NCBI RefSeq assembly: GCF_042664795.1
Contig: NZ_JBHTBN010000004.1
Span: 1-64,000 of the forward strand
Direction of reading: 5' to 3'
Length of the DNA stretch: 64,000 nucleotides
DNA from: Jejudonia soesokkakensis
Lineage (GTDB): Bacteria; Bacteroidota; Bacteroidia; Flavobacteriales; Flavobacteriaceae
Shown here: positions 34,546 through 44,300 of the stretch, in pieces
Numbering within the stretch: the stretch's first letter is position 1
Layout of the letters: every line of letters begins with the position of its first letter
Translations under genes and position numbers: made by a program
Notes under the pieces: generated by a model
Told to the model about the DNA's origin: nothing
What the model saw: only the letters and a program-made list of their open reading frames with translations
Databases searched by the model: none

Positions 34546-36162
34546 TTATTTAATGATAATAGACTTGCTATAAAATACGCCCCCGATTGACAGTCGATAG
34601 ATATATTGACCATAACTCAAGGAGTTTCTTATACTCGCTTTTACATCGATTGTGTGTTTTCCAGCGAATAAGATCTCATTTTTTAGAGATCCGATTTCCT
34701 TCCCTAAAACATTATATAAACGCATATCCACATGAGCAGTAACAGGCATCGTAAGTTCTATAAACGTATTATCATTTTGATAGAACGGGGTGTGTTTTAT
34801 CTGAGTGGTATTGCTAAAGTCATTCACAGATAGATTATTACAATCCAGACCAAGATTTAGGTTTTCAAATGTCTGGTTTAGTAAAATTCCGTTGACGACA
34901 GAATTTTCCAAACAAAACCAATTGGTAAGCACAGTTTGGTACACATCCCTAAAATCTGTTGAAGGGATAAGGTTGTCATTTGCATCCCAGGTGTTAATGT
35001 CGGGATGCTCCCCTACAAATCCACTTCCTTCCAGTCCCGGGCCAAATAATAAAACTGGCGATGCTGCTCCGTGGTCGGTTCCGTTAGAACCATTTTCATA
35101 TGGACGTCTTCCAAATTCTGAAATAGACATAGAGAGTACTTTATTTTGAATGCCAATTGCTGAAAGGTCATCGTAAAAATTCTTCATAGAATTTGATACA
35201 TCTTCTAATAGGGTTCGATGATCATTCACCTGATTTGCATGAGTATCAAAACCGTTGAGCGTTACCATATAAACTTTAGTTCCTAAGCCTCCTTTAATCA
35301 TTCTGGCGACAATTGCTAGTTGGTTTGCTAATTCGCCTTCTCCATAATCTACCGCATTTACAGCAGAAGAATATGCTTCATTAATAACACCTGCATATTG
35401 ATAGGTGGTATTGGCAGTAGCCCGCATAAATAATAGCTTGTCTCCATAGACACAGTCTGGAATATCCAGCACATCATGTTGGGTTCCATTTTGAGCGACG
35501 TTTGCAAGTTGTTCGGGATTTGCTACCGAAAAAGCATAATTATTGTCTGTTCCTTCAAAAATAAGATTTCCTATACTTCCAATTTGAATTGCGGGTGGAA
35601 CCTCTGGAGGAGAAATAATATAGTCGGGATATAAGTCTTCAAAGTAACGCCCCCACCAGCCCGTGGAAACAAAATCTACAGGTTCTGCTGAAGCCCAAAT
35701 TTCAGAAGATCTAAAATGAGATAAGTTCTGGTTTTGATATCCAACACCATGCACTACTTTCATTTGGCCATTTCCCCATAAAGACTCAAGACCCGTCATA
35801 TAGTTTGGAATTCCAAAATTGGCATCCAGATTTATCAGGTCATTCTGAGCATGTTTTATAGTAGGACGCAGATTTGCATAACTATCATAGTCATATACAG
35901 GGACAATAGTGTTAAGTCCGTCATTACCACCTTTAAATCGGACAATGACCAAGATATTATCATTTTCACTATTGGATAATGCTACAGACAGTGGAGAAGG
36001 CTTTGATGCCGAAATCTGGGTTGCTCCCAACATAACACTTCCTACGCCCGTGAGACCAAGAGCTTGAATAAAAGATCGTCTGTTCCATGAGGCATGTTCC
36101 TTATCGTGTATTTGCTTTTCTTCTTTGGAAGCTTTTTTACCAGAAAAATGATGTTGACACAT
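34546..36162 (-). CDS. DUF1501 protein with T9SS C-terminal sorting domain
   Basis: The 538-residue protein belongs to DUF1501, a sulfatase-like fold family. The N-terminus has a twin-arginine-like motif (NRRSFIQALGLTGVGSVMLG), and the core contains VRFKGGNDGLNTIVP, FRSSEIWASA and MSISEFGRRPYENGSNGTDHGAA. The last 70 residues (VDMRLYNVLGKEIGSL..GQYIYRLSIGGVFYSKSIIIK) are a typical type IX secretion C-terminal domain. It lies 7 nt after a DUF1800 gene, the usual partner, so the two are translationally linked. Function of this pair is unknown. I chose the ATG right before MCQHHF. Confidence 0.88.
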   Translation of the reverse strand: MCQHHFSGKKASKEEKQIHDKEHASWNRRSFIQALGLTGVGSVMLGATQISASKPSPLSVALSNSENDNILVIVRFKGGNDGLNTIVPVYDYDSYANLRPTIKHAQNDLINLDANFGIPNYMTGLESLWGNGQMKVVHGVGYQNQNLSHFRSSEIWASAEPVDFVSTGWWGRYFEDLYPDYIISPPEVPPAIQIGSIGNLIFEGTDNNYAFSVANPEQLANVAQNGTQHDVLDIPDCVYGDKLLFMRATANTTYQYAGVINEAYSSAVNAVDYGEGELANQLAIVARMIKGGLGTKVYMVTLNGFDTHANQVNDHRTLLEDVSNSMKNFYDDLSAIGIQNKVLSMSISEFGRRPYENGSNGTDHGAASPVLLFGPGLEGSGFVGEHPDINTWDANDNLIPSTDFRDVYQTVLTNWFCLENSVVNGILLNQTFENLNLGLDCNNLSVNDFSNTTQIKHTPFYQNDNTFIELTMPVTAHVDMRLYNVLGKEIGSLKNEILFAGKHTIDVKASIRNSLSYGQYIYRLSIGGVFYSKSIIIK

Positions 36163-36169
36163 AGTGTTC

Positions 36170-37639
36170 TTATTTAAGTTGAAATTCGGGGATTCGTGCA
36201 AGATGATTGAGCAATAAAATAACCTGGTAGGGTGCTGAGTCCCAACTTAGACTCCAGGTGCCGTTATCATAATAATTTTGTGGGACTTCCCACTTAAAAA
36301 TATCTGTGGCAACAGTATAATCTGATGCGGTATGAAGTTCCTTAGAAGTAAAATGCTCTATAATCGTTTGAGTGATATAGGCAGGGTCATTACTGTCATT
36401 AGAAACTTCTCTGGCAAAATCCGCAAATGTGAAATTTTCTCCATTCTCAAAAAGATAATAGTTGTAGAATTCAAGTAGCTGCCATCTACCAGTTAGTGTT
36501 GAACCGTTGATCCAAGTTTCATCACGTTGCCATCCAGAAACATCTGGCGGATCAAATATTGTTTGCCCTATAAGACCTGCAAAATAAATGATACCTTCAA
36601 GAATCTCATCGTTATATAGAAATGAAGCTTCATTTATATAGGTATTTATTACATCGTAAGGGCTTTTAATAATAACCCCTAATGCTTTTTCGTCATAAAA
36701 ATGCTCACTTTTAAATAGTTGTTTAAGTACGGGAATCAGGTCCCACTCTTCATCAATAAAAGTCTGTGCTAATTGCGATATAATATTGGTTTGAACGAAA
36801 TCATCAATCGCTGGACTTACAAAATATTGATATAGCTTTCCGCAGATATGATTAGCAATTTCAGGGGCACGTTGCTCAAATAAAATATCGATAAGTTCGT
36901 CATATCCCCAAGCGCCTGTCTGACCAAAAATTGTTTTTTCGCCAGCATCAAACGTAATGGCATCAAAATAGATTTGTGCTCCTGGCTCATCCCAATGATT
37001 ATAACCAGTCAAAGCACGAGAAGCGTTGATAATGTCACTCTGTGTATAATTATTATCTTCTCCTAATGTAAACAGTTCAAACAACTCTCTGGCATAGTTT
37101 TCATTCGGATTAACATTTGTGTTTTCAAAGCCATTGAGGTATACAAGCATGGTATTATTGATGCCAATGGCATGAACAAAATCTTTAAAATTACCAAAAG
37201 CATGTATCTGTATTGCATTATAATACTGAAACATATACGGTGAATAGCCATACGACTCATATTCTGTTACAAAATGATTCATCCAGAAAAAAGTAAGTCG
37301 GCCACGCATTTTTTCTGAAATAAAATCATTTGCAGTTTGCAAAGCCCAGGCATCTCTGTTTTCATTATTCTGAACGTCAAAATTTGTAAAATCATTGATA
37401 CTAAAGTAACCCCAGCTAGGAGCTGGTGTTGGGGTTAGGTTTGCTGCTGTATCTACCAGAAAATCTATAAATTGATCTGGAGTTTGTGCCAAAGCAGCAT
37501 CCATTTCATCAATCGACCCTCCAAAAGCCAGTCTTCGATACGTATGTTTTACTTTTTGAAGTGTCCACGGATTCCCTCCAGAAGGAATATAAGGTGTAAG
37601 TGTGGATGCATTACATGATGGTGTAGTAACTATTTCCAT
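36170..37639 (-). CDS. DUF1800 protein
   Basis: The 489-residue protein matches DUF1800: KHTYRRLAFGGSIDEM near residue 30, WMNHFVTEYESYGYSPYMFQYYNAIQIHAFGNFKDFVHAI around 118-157, NPNENYARELFELFTLG near 178-196, and PPDVSGWQRDETWINGSTL near 360. No signal peptide is evident at this start, which is odd if it acts with the exported DUF1501 partner; a missing upstream start cannot be excluded. It leads the DUF1800-DUF1501 pair. A -7-like TATCTTTA lies 27 nt upstream. Confidence 0.88.
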   Translation of the reverse strand: MEIVTTPSCNASTLTPYIPSGGNPWTLQKVKHTYRRLAFGGSIDEMDAALAQTPDQFIDFLVDTAANLTPTPAPSWGYFSINDFTNFDVQNNENRDAWALQTANDFISEKMRGRLTFFWMNHFVTEYESYGYSPYMFQYYNAIQIHAFGNFKDFVHAIGINNTMLVYLNGFENTNVNPNENYARELFELFTLGEDNNYTQSDIINASRALTGYNHWDEPGAQIYFDAITFDAGEKTIFGQTGAWGYDELIDILFEQRAPEIANHICGKLYQYFVSPAIDDFVQTNIISQLAQTFIDEEWDLIPVLKQLFKSEHFYDEKALGVIIKSPYDVINTYINEASFLYNDEILEGIIYFAGLIGQTIFDPPDVSGWQRDETWINGSTLTGRWQLLEFYNYYLFENGENFTFADFAREVSNDSNDPAYITQTIIEHFTSKELHTASDYTVATDIFKWEVPQNYYDNGTWSLSWDSAPYQVILLLNHLARIPEFQLK

Positions 37640-37758
37640 TGATAAGTAGTTTGATTTGAGCTCCTTAAAGATACTATTATTTAAGAATTGCTCATTAATA
37701 GGATAGTATTTTAACTAAATAGTTTAATTTGTATTGTAAAAAATAGAGGTTTTAACAC

Positions 37759-38658
37759 ATGATAATTCCGCCAAAACTAACACAGGGAGCAACAGTAGCC
37801 ATTATATCCACAGCTCGTAAAATCACTAAAAAAGAGTTACGACCAGCTCTGGATTTACTTTCAGAATGGGGATTAAACGTGGTTTTAGGCAAAACAATTG
37901 GCGCAGCATGTGATCAGTTTGCGGGAGACGATTCGTTGAGGACAGAGGACCTTCAGCAGATGTTAGACAATCCTCAAATTAAGGCCGTCTGGTTTGCGAG
38001 AGGAGGGTATGGAACAGTTCGGATTATCGATAGTATTGATTTTTCAGCCTTTAAAAAAACCCCGAAATGGTTGATAGGCTATAGTGATATCACGGTGTTG
38101 CATTCACATATTCATAATTTAGGCATCGAGACGTTGCATGCTCAAATGCCTTTAGAGATCGAAAAACGTTCTGCAGAAAGTGCTTCGAGTATTCAAGAAG
38201 TGCTCTTCGGAAAAGAATATACGATTAAATTTTCTTCGGAAAGTGTTTCAGGGAACCGAAACGGGACTGCAAAAGGGCAACTTATAGGAGGCAATTTATC
38301 TATTTTATATTCGCTCTGCGGAAGTAATTCGTCCCTACCTACCGACGGAAAAATCCTCTTTCTGGAAGACCTCGATGAATATCTGTATCATATAGACCGG
38401 ATGCTTCAAAACCTGAAGCGCAACGGCATGCTCAAGGGTCTTGCGGGATTAATTGTAGGTGGGATGAGCGATATGAGTGATAACACCATACCTTTTGGTA
38501 AAACGACAAAAGAAATTATTATGGAAACAGTTTCAGCATATGACTATCCGGTTTGTTTTGACTTTCCCGCAGGACACGTAAAAGACAACAGAGCTTTAAT
38601 CATGGGACGAACCGTGTTATTTTCGGTTGATAATAATAAGGTTCAATTAAAATTTTAA
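37759..38658 (+). CDS. S66-family LD-carboxypeptidase
   Basis: The 299-residue protein is an LdcA/MccF-type serine peptidase. It has the N-terminal VAIISTARKI, the FARGGYGTVRII segment, the nucleophile Ser109 in GYSD, ILFLEDLDEYLYHIDRML with the catalytic Glu region near 207, and PAGHVKDNRALIMG with the catalytic His. LD-carboxypeptidases trim the terminal D-Ala from murein tetrapeptides during cell-wall recycling. No signal peptide, so it is cytoplasmic. It is followed 6 nt later by yraN and diverges from the DUF1800 gene. Confidence 0.9.
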   Translation: MIIPPKLTQGATVAIISTARKITKKELRPALDLLSEWGLNVVLGKTIGAACDQFAGDDSLRTEDLQQMLDNPQIKAVWFARGGYGTVRIIDSIDFSAFKKTPKWLIGYSDITVLHSHIHNLGIETLHAQMPLEIEKRSAESASSIQEVLFGKEYTIKFSSESVSGNRNGTAKGQLIGGNLSILYSLCGSNSSLPTDGKILFLEDLDEYLYHIDRMLQNLKRNGMLKGLAGLIVGGMSDMSDNTIPFGKTTKEIIMETVSAYDYPVCFDFPAGHVKDNRALIMGRTVLFSVDNNKVQLKF

Positions 38659-38664
38659 ATTGTC

Positions 38665-39024
38665 ATGGCATCACACAATGAACTTGGCAATTTAGGAGAG
38701 GAACTAGCAGTACAGTATTTACTTCGCAAAAGCTATAAAATTCTAGAACGTAATTGGACCTTTCAGAAAGCAGAGATTGATATTATTGCACAAAAAGAAA
38801 ATCAGCTTGTTATTGTCGAGGTAAAAACGAGAAATAGTGATTTTTTTGGTGATCCCCAGAATTTTGTTACCCCAGGGAAAATCAAATTACTTGTCAAAGC
38901 AGCCAATGAATATATCATCTCAAACCATATAGACTTGGAAGCGCGATTTGATATTATTGCTGTTCTCAAAAACCAAAAAGTTGAAAAAGTTGAACATTTC
39001 GAAAATGCTTTTTATCATTTTTAA
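38665..39024 (+). CDS. yraN: YraN (UPF0102) family endonuclease-like protein
   Basis: The 119-residue protein has the restriction-endonuclease-like core of UPF0102: GEELAVQYLLRKSYKILERNWTF, AEIDIIAQKENQLVIVEVKTR (the D-x-VEVK motif) and the final FDIIAVL strand. Similar proteins are often encoded next to DNA repair genes, but function is not established. Its stop codon overlaps the stop of the convergent XRE gene (TTTAATAAG), leaving no terminator. Confidence 0.9.
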   Translation: MASHNELGNLGEELAVQYLLRKSYKILERNWTFQKAEIDIIAQKENQLVIVEVKTRNSDFFGDPQNFVTPGKIKLLVKAANEYIISNHIDLEARFDIIAVLKNQKVEKVEHFENAFYHF

Positions 39025-39815
39025 TAAGTATTCGTCTTTTCTTGCAGCAGTTCAGCAACCTTAAATAATAGTATGATTTGTAAAAGAGTAGCTGGAATTA
39101 AAAAGATATATCCTAACCAACTCATAAACACTAGTATAAACATTACGGCGCTTCCTATGAGCAATCCACCAGTTATCGTTGCCAATGTCCCAATAGGTTT
39201 TGTTAGCTTTAGAACTGCATATCCTAAAAGAAAAGTAGAAATTCCGAAGAAAATAGAATACGTTGTAATAACATATTCGATTTGTACTTCCTGAGTAAAT
39301 AGGGAGATAATATCATACCCGTAGAAAAGAATGTGTATGCCTATAAGAACAAACGAAGCGATCTTGAGCAAATATTGTTTAAAAATCTTACCTGTGATCA
39401 CAAATCCCCACATAAAATAAATGTAGGTTGCTAATACTGCAACTTTTAAAATACTGTAGGGAATATCGCTTAGAAGTTTGTCTTCATCAATATATCTTGA
39501 AGTGTCTGCGGCAAACTCTAAAAATCCTAAAAGAAAGTAAATGATTCCACATATCCACGCAATTTTTAAATGGAGCGAGTGAGAAACTGCATTAGAAGTG
39601 TCTAGAATTTCTTTCTGCTCATTTATCTTTTCGAGATCAAACCCCAGCACATCCATAATTGTTTTTATGGTGTAGCTTCGTGGCGTTACTTCGCCTGCTT
39701 CTATACGCTGAATAGTTCTAACGTTGATATTGCATTGTTCTACAAGTTCTTCCTGAGTAAGTCCTTTTTGTTTGCGAAGCTTTAAAATCTGCTGACCGAG
39801 TTCTGGCTGTTTCAT
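39021..39815 (-). CDS. XRE-family HTH regulator fused to membrane segments
   Basis: The 264-residue protein has an N-terminal XRE helix-turn-helix (QILKLRKQKGLTQEELVEQCNINVRTIQRIEAGEVTPR, residues about 7-44) followed by roughly six hydrophobic helices from about residue 75 to 255. It would be a DNA-binding domain tethered to the inner membrane, a known but uncommon design. I chose the ATG closest to the HTH; an ATG 14 codons upstream (MNRSIAS) is possible. Target genes are unknown. Confidence 0.8.
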   Translation of the reverse strand: MKQPELGQQILKLRKQKGLTQEELVEQCNINVRTIQRIEAGEVTPRSYTIKTIMDVLGFDLEKINEQKEILDTSNAVSHSLHLKIAWICGIIYFLLGFLEFAADTSRYIDEDKLLSDIPYSILKVAVLATYIYFMWGFVITGKIFKQYLLKIASFVLIGIHILFYGYDIISLFTQEVQIEYVITTYSIFFGISTFLLGYAVLKLTKPIGTLATITGGLLIGSAVMFILVFMSWLGYIFLIPATLLQIILLFKVAELLQEKTNTY

Positions 39816-39934
39816 CGTTATGATATTTTGTTTTGATGAAGCAATACTACGATTCATGATCTAAATTTCTATTTTTTTAGCCTGAATTTTACCCGACATT
39901 TACACGTCATTATAGTAATAACAAGGCTTGAGGA

Positions 39935-41266
39935 TTATTTATCAAGTGTAAATCCTCGCATTAATTCTTCTAAAGTTTCAGGTTTTGAGATAATTCTTTT
40001 GTTAGAATCCAATACAAAGTAAGTAGGCGTTGAAGTAATATCATAGGTCTTTGCAATGTCATTGTCCCACTTTCCGGCGCCATAGACATGTGTAAATCTT
40101 GGAAGCTCATCCGTCATATTTTCCCAACCCCTTGGTTCATCTTCCATTCCAATGGCAACAATTTTTAATTTACGCTCAGGCACACTTGCAAATGAGGTAT
40201 GAATTTTAGGAATTTCAGCAAGACAATGAGAGCAACCACTGCTCCAAAAAATGAGCAAGTAATTTTCTGCAGGCTCCAGATTATGTAACCATCTGGTTTC
40301 TTCGGTTCCATTAATCTCTTCGGTCCAAGAAAAGTTAGGTGCTTCAGATCCCAAAGTTAAATTTTGAAATTTAAACACATTATTTACCATTTGTGTGTCT
40401 TTGTCTTTTTTTGCAGCTGGAATCAGGTATGTGTTGGCTAGATATTTGGAAGCTTCAAACAACTCCTTTTCAATTAGGTCTGCCCAAATGGAATGCCAGA
40501 TCGTTTTTTGATAGGATATATCCGCTGCTTCTACAGCCTTTGATACGTCATCAATATTTGAAACATAACTTTCTTCGGGAGCAGCAGGATTTACAAATCC
40601 ATAAATATACCCTTTGGCATTATCGTCTAAAAATGAAGAGCGTTGCAAAACGTCATCGGCATAATTTACATGGTCAAAATAGGTGTCCTTTCGGTTCTTC
40701 ACATAGGTTTTAAAATCTTCATATTTTGAGGGAGTATACAGTCTGTTCGCTTTTATAAAATGAACCGCAATACCCAAATTTGGTTGGTTTTCAAATTCAT
40801 TTTGCAGTAATTCCTGTTCTTTAAACAGCGCGACAATTTGTGCTTTATCAATAGGATTTGATTGATACGCTTCAATAATCTCTTTTTGTATGCGATACAT
40901 CTGTGCTTCAAAAGAGGCGAGTAATTTATTCTCTTCGGAAGCTGTAAAAGTGAGACCTTCTTTTTCAGAAAAAGTAAAGGCTATATCTTCTTTTCCATTA
41001 TAGACCAGATAGAAGTTTTTCTCATCTTGCGGAATTCCATATACTACCTTATAAACGCCAGGTCCGTTAGTGCTGTCTAACTCAAAATTAAAATTATCTT
41101 TTTCGTCTTTTTTGCTATCTGTAGTGTAGTAATTTTTAGTAGGCTCAACACGATATAAAATTACATAGGTATACTCTTCGGCTGGGGAAAATGTCCCAGT
41201 AATGGTATGCTGAGCTGAGGTAAGAAGGGGAATAAGAAATAATAAAAAGAATATTTTTTTTAACAT
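39935..41266 (-). CDS. TlpA-like thioredoxin-fold protein
   Basis: The 443-residue protein has a signal peptide (FFLLFLIPLLTSAQ), an N-terminal beta domain (HTITGTFSPAEEYTYVILYRVEP), a central helical part (residues about 130-300) and a C-terminal thioredoxin domain with redox pair Cys345-His-Cys348 in WSSGCSHCLAEIP and the cis-Pro segment ITSTPTYFVLD. This is a periplasmic or outer-membrane-facing TlpA/ResA-type protein of the type common in Bacteroidota (DUF4369-like N-terminus). A -7-like TACATTTA lies about 19 nt upstream. Confidence 0.87.
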   Translation of the reverse strand: MLKKIFFLLFLIPLLTSAQHTITGTFSPAEEYTYVILYRVEPTKNYYTTDSKKDEKDNFNFELDSTNGPGVYKVVYGIPQDEKNFYLVYNGKEDIAFTFSEKEGLTFTASEENKLLASFEAQMYRIQKEIIEAYQSNPIDKAQIVALFKEQELLQNEFENQPNLGIAVHFIKANRLYTPSKYEDFKTYVKNRKDTYFDHVNYADDVLQRSSFLDDNAKGYIYGFVNPAAPEESYVSNIDDVSKAVEAADISYQKTIWHSIWADLIEKELFEASKYLANTYLIPAAKKDKDTQMVNNVFKFQNLTLGSEAPNFSWTEEINGTEETRWLHNLEPAENYLLIFWSSGCSHCLAEIPKIHTSFASVPERKLKIVAIGMEDEPRGWENMTDELPRFTHVYGAGKWDNDIAKTYDITSTPTYFVLDSNKRIISKPETLEELMRGFTLDK

Positions 41267-41310
41267 GATAGGAAATTCTATGTTTAAATGTACGGTAGTT
41301 TTTACAATTT

Positions 41311-44300
41311 TTAAGCCGAAAATTTTTCTAAAACGTTGAGTGCTCTTTCTACCGAAGGTACTTTCTCGATGGTTAATAGTAAACGCAATCCATTTCTGGT
41401 TTGTTTTTCTTTCATCGTTACCAAATGAGAATGGCTTTGCACAAACTGAAGCACTTTTGTAAACGCTTCACTCTGATAAAAATCGCTCTGCTGATCACTA
41501 ATAAAATACCCAACAAACTTTCCTTTTTTCATAATGACACGTTCCAGACCAAGAGCAATCGCACGCCATTTAATACGAACACTGTTCAAGAGATCGGTAA
41601 CTTCTGCGGGTAATTCTCCAAAGCGATCTATTAGTTCTTTTTCAAATACCGCGAGTGCTGCTTCGTCTTGGAGTTCATTCAGTTTGGTGTAGAGATTTAA
41701 TCTTTCAGTAATATTATTTACATAATCGTCTGGAAATAATAATTCGAAGTCGGTATCAATGACAACTTCTTTAACGAAGGTTCGGTTTTTAAAGTTGGCA
41801 TCTGTTTCAGTATATAAATCTTTAAACTCCTTTTCTTTTAATTCCTCAATGGCTTCAGCTAAAATCTTCTGATAGGTCTCAAAACCAATTTCGTTGATAA
41901 ATCCGCTTTGTTCCCCGCCTAATAAATCACCAGCGCCACGAATTTCAAGATCTTTCATGGCAATATTTAATCCGCTACCCAATTCGCTAAATTGTTCCAG
42001 AGCAGTAATCCGTTTTCTGGCGTCGTCTGTCATCGCAGAATACGGTGGCGTAATAAAATAACAGAACGCTTTCTTATTACTACGTCCTACGCGACCTCGC
42101 ATTTGGTGGAGATCACTTAATCCAAAGTTATTCGCATTGTTGATAAAAATGGTATTGGCGTTGGGTACGTCCAGCCCGCTTTCAATAATGGTGGTTGAAA
42201 CCAACACATCAAATTCATTATTCATAAAGGCAAGCATGAGAGCTTCCAGTTTTTTACCTTCCATTTGCCCATGACCAATGCCTATTTTTGCATCCGGACA
42301 TAATCGCTGGATCAAACCAGTTACTTCTTTAATGTTTTCAATTCGGTTGTGAACGAAGAATACTTGTCCGCCACGGGATATTTCATACTGTACTGCATCC
42401 CGAATAGTTTCTTCACCAAATCGTATCACATGGGTTTCCACCGGATATCGGTTAGGCGGCGGAGTGGTGATTACGCTTAGATCACGAGCGGCCATTAAAC
42501 TGAATTGTAATGTTCTTGGGATAGGAGTTGCCGTTAATGTAAGGGTGTCTACATTTTCTTTAATGGTTTTTAACTTGTCTTTTACTGAAACCCCAAATTT
42601 TTGCTCCTCATCGATAATCAACAGCCCCAGATCTTTAAATTTTACTGCTTTACTTACCAATTGGTGTGTTCCTATTACAATATCTAGTTTCCCTGAAGCC
42701 AGATTTTCTAATACGCTACGTCGTTGTTTTGCACTTCGGAAACGGTTAAGGTAATCTACATTGACTGGCATTCCCTCGAGTCGTTCGGTAAATGTTTTAT
42801 GGTGCTGAAAGGCAAGAATAGTCGTTGGAACTAAGACAGCAACCTGTTTGCCATTATCAACTGCTTTAAATGCGGCACGTATGGCAACCTCGGTTTTTCC
42901 GAAGCCTACATCTCCACATACCAAACGATCCATTGGGCGCTCACTTTCCATATCTGCTTTTACATCGGCTGTAGCGGTTGATTGATCTGGAGTATCCTCA
43001 TACATAAAAGATGATTCCAGTTCGTGTTGTAAGTAGCTGTCGGGATCATACTGAAACCCTTTTTGAAGCCTTCGCTTTGCGTATAATTCAATAAGGTTAA
43101 AAGCAATTTCTTTAACCCGCGTTTTTGTTTTTTGCTTTAGTTTTTTCCAGGCGGCACTTCCTAGTTTGTAGATTTTAGGAACCGTACCGTCTTTTCCATT
43201 GTATTTAGAGATCTTATGAAGTGAGTGAATGCTAAGGTATAGAATATCCCGTTCTCCGTAAATCAATTTGATGGCTTCTTGCTGCTTTCCTTCGACTTCT
43301 ATTTTCTGAAGCCCTCCAAACTTTCCAATACCATGATCGATATGGGTGACATAATCACCCACTTCCAGATTGGTCAATTCTTTTAAAGTGATTGCCTGCT
43401 TTTTTGCATAGCCGTTCTTTAAATTAAATTTATGATATCGCTCAAAAATCTGATGGTCTGTATAGCAAACATTTTTGTTTTCGTGATCAATAAAGCCCTG
43501 AAACAACGGGAATACAATTGTTTCAAATTGTTCTACGTGTCCCTGTGCATCTTCAAAAATATCATGAAAACGCTTTGCTTGTTGTTCGCTGCTACAAAAT
43601 ATGTAGTTAGTGTAGCCGTCTGCCGTGTTGGTGTTAAGGTTTTCAATAAGCAGGTTAAACTGCTTGTTAAACGATGGCTGCGGAACGGTGTTAAATGAAA
43701 TCGAAGCCTCCCCCTTTGAAGGGGGATTGAGGGGGATGTTTTTATTTGAAAAAGTAACCGTCGTATACTCCTCTAATTGTTTGTTTAACAACCCAGAAGT
43801 ACAGAAAATTTCTTCTGGCGCACTCATTTTTACAGGTCCTTCGGTGGCTTTATAAGCTTCTTTTGCTTTCCTGAACAGTTTATCAATGGCTCCGCTTAAC
43901 AGTTCTTTGTTTTTTAAGCAAACCACTGTTTTTGAAGAAATGTATTTTAAAAAGCTTTCTCTGTTTTCATCCAGCTTTTTGTTCTCAACATTGGGAATGA
44001 TCGAAACTTTTTTTAGTTGTTCCAATGAAAGTTGCGTTTCGACATCAAAGGTTCGAATACTATCGACATCATCACCAAAAAATTCGATTCGGTAGGGTTC
44101 ATCATTACTGAAAGAAAATACATCCAGAATTCCACCTCTTACTGAAAATTCACCAGGTTCGGTCACGAAATCGGTACGTTTAAACTGGTATTCAAACAGG
44201 ACTTCATTTACAAAATCAATAGTAACATGTTCACCTACCGAAAGTTTTAAGGTATTTTTTTCCAGTTCCTTTTTGGTGACTACTTTTTCAAAAAGCGCTT

